Below, in pieces: positions 52,767 to 58,111 of a DNA stretch of 58,111 nucleotides. How positions within the stretch are numbered: the first letter of the stretch is position 1; every line of letters starts with the position of its first letter. A program made the position numbers and the translations under genes. This DNA is from an uncultured Verrucomicrobiota bacterium (GTDB taxonomy: Bacteria; Verrucomicrobiota; Verrucomicrobiia; Limisphaerales; UBA9464). The notes under the pieces were generated by a model that was not told the DNA's origin, made no database searches, and saw nothing but the letters and a program-made list of their open reading frames with translations. The stretch is from positions 1-58,111 of the forward strand of contig CAINWP010000076.1 in NCBI GenBank assembly GCA_903854475.1. Direction: 5' to 3'.

Positions 52767-53923
52767 CCCCGCTTCACCACTAGTTCCCGGAACTCATCAA
52801 AGAGCACCGAGGAATCGTGCGGACCGGGAGCTGCCTCTGGATGGTACTGCACGCAAAACACCGGCTTGGTCTTGTGGCGCAGGCCCTCGACCGTCTGATC
52901 GTTGAGATTGATCCGGTTCACAGCCACCTCCGCCGGCAACGAAGCCGGATCGACAGCAAAACCATGATTCTGCGAAGTGATCTCGACCCGACCCGTCTCC
53001 AAATCTTTCACCGGTTGGTTTCCGCCCCGATGCCCAAACTTCAGTTTGAAGGTCTTGCCACCGAACGCCTGGCCAAGAATCTGATGACCCAGACAAATTC
53101 CGAAAATCGGGATCCCCGTATCCACCAACGTCTTCACCTCGCCGACAATCCCACCCAGCGTTCCTGGATCGCCCGGACCATTGCTGAGGAACACCCCGGC
53201 GGGCTTGTAAGCAAGCACCTCCGCAGCTGAAGTCCCGGCGGGCACCACGCGAATGCGAAATCCTCGTTGGCGGAGGCTTCGCAAGATGTTGTATTTAATC
53301 CCAAAATCGTAGGCCACGATCGGGATGTCCGCCGCACGCAGCGGAAGGCGTATGTGCCGCGGGTTGGGCGGTGAGTGCTGCTGGGTCACGGCAAATTCCG
53401 CCGAATCCTGATCCTTTTCATCCCAGATAAAACTCTCCCGGTGGGTCACTTCGACGACGTAGTTGCGTCCCTCCATCGAGCCCCATTGCCGGGCCCGAGC
53501 CACGGCGTCAGCATCGGACATCGGCTCCGTCGTGAGGAAGCCGGCCAGAGAACCCCGCACGCGGAGTTTCTTAGTCAGGGCCCGAGTATCGACACCCTGG
53601 ATTCCTGGAATGGCATTCTGCTCCAAGTAGGACGCCAGCGATTGATCCGCCCGCCAGTTGCTCACCCAGGGACTGAGTTCCCGGATTACAAACCCCGAGC
53701 AATGAGCCTTCCAAGACTCCATGTCCTGAAGGTTGATACCCGTGTTGCCAATCATCGGGTAGGTCATCGTCACGATCTGCCCCTTGTAGGAGGGATCCGT
53801 TAGAATCTCCTGATAGCCGGTCATTGAGGTGTTGAAGCACACCTCCCCGGACACCGAAGCCTGCGCTCCAAATCCGTGGCCACGGAACACCGAACCGTCT
53901 TCAAGGGCGAGAATCGCGTTCAT
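52763..53923 (-). CDS. carA: Carbamoyl phosphate synthase, small (glutaminase) subunit
   Basis: A 386-residue protein supplying ammonia from glutamine to CarB for arginine and pyrimidine synthesis. The N-terminal CPSase domain starts [19 protein letters not shown], with [21 protein letters not shown]. The class-I amidotransferase has the catalytic Cys277 ([16 protein letters not shown]) and the His361/Glu363 pair ([11 protein letters not shown]). The frame is open upstream to 53998, but [10 protein letters not shown] is the family start. carB is not adjacent. It is convergent with the second NAGPA gene (four-base overlap) and divergent from the DksA-like gene over a 391-bp gap. Confidence 0.94.
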   Translation of the reverse strand: MNAILALEDGSVFRGHGFGAQASVSGEVCFNTSMTGYQEILTDPSYKGQIVTMTYPMIGNTGINLQDMESWKAHCSGFVIRELSPWVSNWRADQSLASYLEQNAIPGIQGVDTRALTKKLRVRGSLAGFLTTEPMSDADAVARARQWGSMEGRNYVVEVTHRESFIWDEKDQDSAEFAVTQQHSPPNPRHIRLPLRAADIPIVAYDFGIKYNILRSLRQRGFRIRVVPAGTSAAEVLAYKPAGVFLSNGPGDPGTLGGIVGEVKTLVDTGIPIFGICLGHQILGQAFGGKTFKLKFGHRGGNQPVKDLETGRVEITSQNHGFAVDPASLPAEVAVNRINLNDQTVEGLRHKTKPVFCVQYHPEAAPGPHDSSVLFDEFRELVVKRG

Positions 53924-54138
53924 TAGACTCTGATAGAGAGAACCACTGGAGCATCGCCAGGGCGGAGCAAAGTGTGCGCAAGCTCCCTGACGAAGCAAGG
54001 CGAAGGAAATACCAAGGTGTCTTCCTCCGTCATAACTTCAGCGAGCCTGAAGGTACCCAGATCCGGGATTAGACATTCTGTTCATCTCGCCAGAAAGGCG
54101 TGACCACGGGCATTTGCAGAGCTCAAATTTCCGGGTGA

Positions 54139-54170
54139 CTGTTATTCACTAACAGAATGGCTGTCAGTGA
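54139..54170. promoter_or_regulatory. Overlapping palindromes in the carA / dksA-like gap
   Basis: CTGTTATTCACTAACAG (54139-54155) is a palindrome of 8-1-8 geometry with one mismatch; 11 of 14 defined positions of its core equal the gammaproteobacterial Zur box TGTTATA-N-TATAACA. Overlapping it, TCACTAACAG (54146-54155) can pair with CTGTCAGTGA (54161-54170) around AATGG, with one mismatch. The two pairings exclude each other. It could be a Fur/Zur-family operator or a structured leader. The rest of the 53924-54314 gap shows no gene. Confidence 0.35.
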
Positions 54171-54250
54171 TCTGAAGATTTTAGTGGCGTTCTGCCGGCC
54201 ACTTGTTAGGTTCCGCGGCCCTCGATTCGAAATGAGTTGTGGGAAAAAGC

Positions 54251-54295
54251 ACTTGGCGGATGAGTCGTCCGCGGTGGACGAGTGCCTCAGCAAGT
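54251..54295 (+). promoter_or_regulatory. Structured leader upstream of the dksA-rpmG-rpsR unit
   Basis: A nested fold can be drawn: ACTTG (54251-54255) with CAAGT (54291-54295), TGAG (54261-54264) with CTCA (54286-54289), and TCGTCC (54265-54270) with GGACGA (54276-54281) around a GCGGT loop. It ends just before the GGGAAAGAG Shine-Dalgarno (54301-54309). Position suggests translational control, possibly by S18; this is inference. Confidence 0.4.
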
Positions 54296-54314
54296 AAACA
54301 GGGAAAGAGACTCC

Positions 54315-54932
54315 ATGGCAAAAAAACCGGCACCCGTTGCGATCAAAAAAGCAGGCCACCAAAAGGTTGGCATCGTCAGCGCTGCCACAATCCTTGGACG
54401 ACCATTGGCGAAATCCGGTGGAAAGCCCGTGCCTCCCGAAACCCAAAGCTGGATGCCCATCTCCCGGGTCAAGCCGGAGTGGCAGAAGTTCTACCAAAAC
54501 CTTCTGGACCTCCACGAGCGACTTCGCGGCCAGATGAGCGGTTTGGCCAAAGAATCCCAGTCTGAGATGGAGAGCTACAGCCTCCACATGGGTGACTCTG
54601 GTACTGACAATTTCGACCGCGATTTCGCACTCAGCCTCCTGTCTTCAGATCAGGATGCCGTTTATGAAATCGAGGAAGCCCTCAAACGGATCGAGAAAGG
54701 CACTTACGGTGTCTGCGAATTGACCTCAAAGGTCATACCCAAGGCCCGTCTAGAGGCGATTCCGTGGGCCCGTTTCACGGTTGAATCGCAGGCCCAACTC
54801 GAGAAAGAAGGCGTTCTGCGCCAGCGAAACCGCCTCGGTTCGCTGGGCTCTGTCGAGGCCGGTGCCTCGGTGGACGTTGAAGACGACGACAGCGACGTCG
54901 AGGAAAAACCGACCAAGGATAAGGAAAACTGA
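54315..54932 (+). CDS. DksA/TraR-like protein with degenerate zinc finger
   Basis: A 205-residue protein. A basic N-terminal tail (MAKKPAPVAIKK) is followed by the DksA coiled coil (about 55-130) with the acidic tip region SGTDNFDRDFAL (about 95-106), and the finger region GTYGVCELTSKVIPKARLEA (about 129-148) then IPWARFTVESQ. Only Cys134 of the four zinc cysteines remains: the second is Thr137, and the C..C of RYCVECQ is Thr155..Ser158. A DE-rich C-terminus follows (DVEDDDSDVEEK). DksA-type proteins bind RNA polymerase through the secondary channel. A GGGAAAGAG precedes the ATG at 54315; the upstream GTG was not used. It is three bases from rpmG. Confidence 0.85.
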   Translation: MAKKPAPVAIKKAGHQKVGIVSAATILGRPLAKSGGKPVPPETQSWMPISRVKPEWQKFYQNLLDLHERLRGQMSGLAKESQSEMESYSLHMGDSGTDNFDRDFALSLLSSDQDAVYEIEEALKRIEKGTYGVCELTSKVIPKARLEAIPWARFTVESQAQLEKEGVLRQRNRLGSLGSVEAGASVDVEDDDSDVEEKPTKDKEN

Positions 54933-54935
54933 TTT

Positions 54936-55103
54936 ATGCCGCGTGAGATTGTTACCATTGAGTGTACGGAAGCGAAGAAGGAGGGTAAGCCCGTCTCCCG
55001 CTACCAGACGTCCCGAAACAAGAAGCTGCAGACCGACAAGGTGGAAAAGAAGAAGTTCAATCCTTTCCTTCGCCGTCATACCCTGCATCGCGAAATCAAG
55101 TAA
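54936..55103 (+). CDS. rpmG: 50S ribosomal protein L33
   Basis: A 55-residue protein, too short for a standard length filter, beginning [18 protein letters not shown] and ending [15 protein letters not shown]: clear bacterial L33. It has a single Cys (residue 10) and thus lacks the paired CxxC motifs of the zinc-binding form; it is the C-minus type. It lies three bases after the DksA-like stop and three before rpsR, so the three genes form one translation-coupled unit. Confidence 0.95.
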   Translation: MPREIVTIECTEAKKEGKPVSRYQTSRNKKLQTDKVEKKKFNPFLRRHTLHREIK

Positions 55104-55106
55104 GCC

Positions 55107-55355
55107 ATGCCCCGCAAGACCAAGCTCGAGGAAAAGAAGAAGCGCCGATCGACCGCAGCACGGACCCCGCGTCCGAAGCCTAAGGTCGAGTTCACTATCG
55201 ACGCTATCGACTACAAGAACGTCGCCCTGCTCAAGCAGTACGTGACCGACAACGGACGGGTTCTGCCCCGGAAGTATACCGGCTTGCCGGCACCCTTCCA
55301 GCGCAAGCTCAGTATAGCGATCAAGCGCGCCCGGCAAATGCTTCTGATGAAGTAA
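55107..55355 (+). CDS. rpsR: 30S ribosomal protein S18
   Basis: An 82-residue protein with the S18 core FTIDAIDYKNVALLKQYVTDNGRVLPRKYTG and QRKLSIAIKRARQMLLM. The N-terminal 25 residues are very basic (KKKRRSTAARTPRPKPK). It contains no cysteine, so it is a C-minus S18. In most bacteria rpsR sits with rpsF and rplI; here it follows rpmG and a DksA-like gene instead. A strong terminator ends the unit. Confidence 0.95.
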   Translation: MPRKTKLEEKKKRRSTAARTPRPKPKVEFTIDAIDYKNVALLKQYVTDNGRVLPRKYTGLPAPFQRKLSIAIKRARQMLLMK

Positions 55356-55373
55356 ACTGTCAGGACCTTTTTG

Positions 55374-55404
55374 AAACCCGCCGGTTAGCCGGCGGGTTTT
55401 TTGT
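55374..55404 (+). terminator. Intrinsic terminator after rpsR
   Basis: AAACCCGCCGG (55374-55384) pairs perfectly with CCGGCGGGTTT (55389-55399) around a four-base loop, followed by TTTGTTTT. It isolates the ribosomal unit from znuA transcription. Confidence 0.92.
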
Positions 55405-55425
55405 TTTCCAAAATCACCTTGAGGA

Positions 55426-55463
55426 TGCAAGCGGTTTGCAATTTTCCGCGCCGTTCCTATCCT
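55426..55463 (+). promoter_or_regulatory. Candidate znu promoter with Fur/Zur-like operator
   Basis: TGCAAGCGGTTTGCA (55426-55440) is a 7-1-7 inverted repeat with one mismatch, the geometry of Fur-family boxes. Its right arm overlaps TTGCAA (55436-55441), a possible -35, followed after 16 bases by TATCCT (55458-55463). A start near 55470 would make znuA almost leaderless (GTG at 55471). Confidence 0.4.
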
Positions 55464-55470
55464 GCCGACC

Positions 55471-56415
55471 GTGAATGGCCACCGTTCCCACTTATTGGCT
55501 TTGCTGATCGGCCTGCTCTGTGTCCTGGAATCGCACGCGGCTGAGATCCGGATCTTAACCACGCTGCCGGTGATCCATTCTTGGGCGGCCAACGTCGCCG
55601 GTGATGCGGCCACTGTAGAGAGCTTACTTCCAGCCAACGTAGGCCCCCACGACTTCCAATTCCGACCTTCCGATCTTCGAAAATTGGCCGCCGCCGACGT
55701 GGTCCTCATGAACGGCTTAGGCTTGGACACTTGGCTCACACGGGCTGTAACCCGAGGGGCCTCAAAACCCTCCCGCCGGGTCGTCACGGTGACTGATGGG
55801 CTCCAGCCGCAACTCATCCACCACCTCACTCCACTGGCCCTGGATGCCGAAACCACCGGGTCTGAAAAATCTCACTCGGATCACACCCATAACCACGGTG
55901 AGGAGGATGCCAATCCCCATGTCTGGCTCGACCCTGTCTTCGCCAAGCACTGTGTCTCCAACATTATCCAGGCCCTCTGTCAGGCCGATCCAGCCCACGC
56001 CGATGGGTACACCCGCCGTGGAGCGACTTATCTCCAGGAGCTGGTCCAGCTCGATACGCAAATCCGATCCTCGCTCAAAGATCTAACCAACCGCAGGATC
56101 GTTACGTTCCATGATGCCTTCCCGTACTTCTGCCGACGGTATGACCTTCAGCTCGTCGGAGTGGTCGAAGAGGTCCCGAGCGTGGACCCCTCGCCGAAGT
56201 ACCTCGCACAACTCTCCCGGGCCATCCGAAAACAACAGGTCCGTGTGATTTTTTCCGAACCTCAATTCCATCCCCGGTTGCTGAAACGTCTGGCTACTGA
56301 TCTGGCCATCGGCGTTGCTGAACTCGATGTCCTCGAAACTGGCTCCGCCTCCCGGACCTTCTACATCGACGGGCTTCGCCGAAACTTGCGCACTCTGGAA
56401 TCCTCCTTGCGCTGA
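55471..56415 (+). CDS. znuA: Zinc ABC transporter, substrate-binding protein
   Basis: A 314-residue periplasmic protein of the cluster A-I metal-binding family. The signal peptide HLLALLIGLLCVLESHAA is followed by IRILTTLPVIHSWAANVAGD, VGPHDFQFRPSDLRKLAAAD with a metal-ligand His, a His-rich loop HSDHTHNHGEED (about 135-146) typical of zinc-specific members, ANPHVWLDP with the second His, and VTFHDAFPYFCRRYDL with the third. It delivers Zn(2+), less likely Mn(2+), to the permease encoded two genes downstream. The start is a GTG close to a candidate promoter. Confidence 0.9.
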   Translation: MNGHRSHLLALLIGLLCVLESHAAEIRILTTLPVIHSWAANVAGDAATVESLLPANVGPHDFQFRPSDLRKLAAADVVLMNGLGLDTWLTRAVTRGASKPSRRVVTVTDGLQPQLIHHLTPLALDAETTGSEKSHSDHTHNHGEEDANPHVWLDPVFAKHCVSNIIQALCQADPAHADGYTRRGATYLQELVQLDTQIRSSLKDLTNRRIVTFHDAFPYFCRRYDLQLVGVVEEVPSVDPSPKYLAQLSRAIRKQQVRVIFSEPQFHPRLLKRLATDLAIGVAELDVLETGSASRTFYIDGLRRNLRTLESSLR

Positions 56416-56420
56416 GCTCC

Positions 56421-57215
56421 ATGGACATTGCCTTCCGATCGCAGAAATCAGCAGCCGTCGAGGTTCAAGACCTTCACGTCCGCCTCGGTGGCAACCCCGT
56501 GCTTCGAGGTGTTAACTTGCGCATCGAGGCAGGCCGAATGGTTGCGCTCATCGGCCCAAATGGGTCGGGCAAGACCACCTTGCTGCGCTGCCTCTTGGGC
56601 TTGCAGAAACCAGACTCGGGATCGGTCCGCCTGCTGCAAGAAGGCCCACCGGGTCCGGGAATCTTGAAGCGGATGGGCTACGTGCCCCAACGGCTCCAAC
56701 TCGATCCGAGTTTCATGCTGACGGTCCGGGAATTCTTGGCGATCCGCCGACCCCTCACTGCCAGTTGGTTCTGGCGACCTTCTCGCCAAATAGATGCGCT
56801 CTTGCACGAGGCCGTGGGCGAAATGGATGTCACCCGATTGCTGGATCGCCCGGTGGCCGGACTCAGCGGCGGACAGCTCCAGCGTGTTCTGATCTGCTCC
56901 AGCCTGCTCAATGAGCCTGAATTGCTGTTGCTGGATGAGCCAACCGCCGGAGTGGATACCCCCGGTGAGGCCGACTTCTACGAACTCATCGCCGAAGTGC
57001 ATCGACGCCGGCGACTCACGGTAGTTCTCGTGTCGCACGACCTTTCCATGGTGTATCGCCACGCCAGTCGAGTTTACGCCCTCAATGGCGTCATTTGCTG
57101 CGAGGGCGCTCCCGAAGAAGTGATGAACGCAGAGTCCCTCAGGCAGGCCTACGGCATTCATTTCACCCCGTACCAGCACCAGCACCCTCATTCCCACGGC
57201 AGCCATGGACATTGA
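56421..57215 (+). CDS. znuC: Zinc ABC transporter, ATP-binding protein
   Basis: A 264-residue ABC ATPase. Walker A GPNGSGKTT is at about 46-54, Q-loop GYVPQRL (about 86-92), signature LSGGQLQR (about 148-155), Walker B LLLLDEPTAG (about 167-176) and the switch His in VLVSHDLS. The C-terminus ends in a His-rich tail (QHQHPHSHGSHGH), which may sense or hold zinc. It starts five bases after znuA and overlaps znuB by eleven bases. Confidence 0.92.
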   Translation: MDIAFRSQKSAAVEVQDLHVRLGGNPVLRGVNLRIEAGRMVALIGPNGSGKTTLLRCLLGLQKPDSGSVRLLQEGPPGPGILKRMGYVPQRLQLDPSFMLTVREFLAIRRPLTASWFWRPSRQIDALLHEAVGEMDVTRLLDRPVAGLSGGQLQRVLICSSLLNEPELLLLDEPTAGVDTPGEADFYELIAEVHRRRRLTVVLVSHDLSMVYRHASRVYALNGVICCEGAPEEVMNAESLRQAYGIHFTPYQHQHPHSHGSHGH

Positions 57216-58020
57216 ACCCTTCATGCTGCGCGCGGTCCTGACCGCACTCTTTCTTGGACCGCTCTGCGGATTCATCGGCGTCTTCGTTACGGCCCGGCGC
57301 ATGTCCTTCTTCAGCGATACCGTCGCCCATGCAGCTCTGGCCGGTGTTGCCCTCGGATTCTGGCTCGGTCTGCCGGACCCTACGGTCCCCATGATCCTCT
57401 TTAGCCTGCTGATCGCAGGCCTGATTCTCTGGCTCAAAGAACGAACCGCCCTCCTCAACGACACCATCATGGCCCTGTTGCTCAGCGGGTCGGTGGCCTT
57501 AGGTATGGTGATTCTAAGTCTCCTCAAGGGCTATCGCGGTGAGCTCGACCGATACCTCTTTGGTGACATTCTTTCCGTCGGATGGAGCGATGCCGCTTTG
57601 GCCTTGGTGGTATTGATCACCGTGGGCTCGGTCCTTTTCTGGAAGCTCAACGCTCTGGCTCTATTGACCGCCCATTCCGATCTGGCCCACGTGTCGGGTA
57701 TCCCAGTGCGCTGGCTCAACTACGGATTCGTTGCCCTACTCACCGTCACCGTCGCGCTGAGCATACGCCTGCTCGGCATCATTCTAGTAACATCGCTGGT
57801 GGTGATTCCACCGGCGGCGGCTCGGAATCTGGCCCGAAGTCTGCGACAGCAAATTCTCTTGAGCCTGTTCCTTGGGCTCATCGGCGCCGGCGGCGGAGTG
57901 GTTCTGTCGTATCCACTCAACCTGCCTAGTGGCCCCTGCATCACCCTGACCTTGGCCGGATTGTTTATTCTGTCTCTGGTTGGAAGTCGGCTGCAACGTG
58001 CCAGCCAAAACGCTTCATGA
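57205..58020 (+). CDS. znuB: Zinc ABC transporter, permease
   Basis: A 271-residue membrane protein of the ABC-3 family with about eight helices. Signatures are MLRAVLTALFLGPLCGFIGVFVTARRMSFFSDTVAHAALAGVALGFWLG near the N-terminus and LLGIILVTSLVVIPPAAARNLAR at about 190-212. It overlaps the end of znuC by eleven bases and its own stop overlaps the next start (ATGA), indicating coupling through the set. Confidence 0.92.
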   Translation: MDIEPFMLRAVLTALFLGPLCGFIGVFVTARRMSFFSDTVAHAALAGVALGFWLGLPDPTVPMILFSLLIAGLILWLKERTALLNDTIMALLLSGSVALGMVILSLLKGYRGELDRYLFGDILSVGWSDAALALVVLITVGSVLFWKLNALALLTAHSDLAHVSGIPVRWLNYGFVALLTVTVALSIRLLGIILVTSLVVIPPAAARNLARSLRQQILLSLFLGLIGAGGGVVLSYPLNLPSGPCITLTLAGLFILSLVGSRLQRASQNAS

Positions 58021-58111
58021 GCCGGCCTTGTCCCCAGCACCAGCACCCTCACCGACTCATCCAGCAACCGCTGTCTGACCTGACAGACAAGCTTCGCCAG
58101 GGTGAACTGAA
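58017..58111 (+). CDS. Partial gene after znuB, possibly Fur/Zur-family regulator
   Basis: An ATG overlapping the znuB stop opens a frame that runs off the window. The visible 31 residues start MSRPCPQHQHPHR and end LSDLTDKLRQGEL. A helix with KLRQGEL fits the first helix of Fur-family repressors, and zur often follows znu genes. Too little is visible to be sure. The His-rich start QHQHPH copies part of the ZnuC tail. Confidence 0.45.
   Translation, partial: MSRPCPQHQHPHRLIQQPLSDLTDKLRQGEL

Noticed and set aside
53924-54314. A pyrimidine-responsive attenuator for carA
   Set aside because: On the carA strand no leader peptide or U-rich terminator is visible; the palindromes lie over 200 bases upstream and fit the opposite unit better.
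54750-55856. A 368-residue minus-strand open frame across rpmG, rpsR and znuA
   Set aside because: It opposes three well-supported genes and a perfect terminator.

Overview
The window looks like chromosomal DNA of a Gram-negative member of the Verrucomicrobiota, probably outside Akkermansiaceae and close to the Limisphaerales/Pedosphaera-type lineages. The basis is: (i) an operon matching in content and order the Akkermansia Amuc_1101-1100-1099-1098 pilus locus; (ii) a PSD1/DUF1549/DUF1553 'planctomycete cytochrome' protein; (iii) a prepilin with the H-X9-DG signature typical of the PVC group; (iv) secreted proteins with the C-terminal W..v....fyRv module common in this phylum; (v) lpxB, TonB/ExbBD and a secretin, which imply an outer membrane with lipid A. 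The assignment is by inference; no 16S gene is present. I saw no tRNA, rRNA, CRISPR, insertion sequence or phage gene.

Layout. 1-400: hairpin-bearing dispersed repeat, then pyrE. 1.06-14.9 kb (minus): a compact run starting from a candidate promoter at 14.9 kb: PilM/PilN-like fusion, Amuc_1100-like, Amuc_1099-like, a Gly-rich secretin, three large secreted proteins of unknown family, and coaE. 15.0-24.3 kb: HAD phosphatase, TPR protein, DMT transporter, secreted PQQ-type sugar dehydrogenase, CFA-synthase-like methyltransferase, two ABC-2 permeases translationally coupled to a stand-alone Lon N-domain protein, a coiled-coil protein and moaA. 24.4-29 kb: the PSD1/DUF1549/DUF1553 protein and lpxB. 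29.1-29.65 kb: the same repeat family as at the window start, here amplified in tandem. 29.8-32.5 kb: two rhomboid proteases and an LgoD-like zinc dehydrogenase. 32.6-37.4 kb: lone prepilin, lysA, TIM-barrel sugar isomerase/epimerase, secreted PQQ-like beta-propeller. 37.6-40.0 kb: tonB-exbB-exbD-exbD. 40.4-52.8 kb: GYF/RDD membrane protein, and divergent from it a long envelope operon MoxR-DUF58-BatA/vWA-DUF4175-vWA/GATase-NAGPA-NAGPA. 52.8-58.1 kb: carA, then a degenerate-zinc-finger DksA-like gene with rpmG (L33) and rpsR (S18), a strong terminator, and znuA-znuC-znuB with the start of another gene.

The two places most worth attention are the pilus operon with its three uncharacterised secreted partners, and the 54.1-58.1 kb block, where a Cys-depleted DksA homologue, Cys-poor L33 and S18 and a zinc importer sit together with Fur/Zur-box-shaped palindromes in front of each unit. 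Most genes lack a clear Shine-Dalgarno sequence, so many starts were chosen from signal peptides, domain boundaries and overlaps and could move by a few codons.
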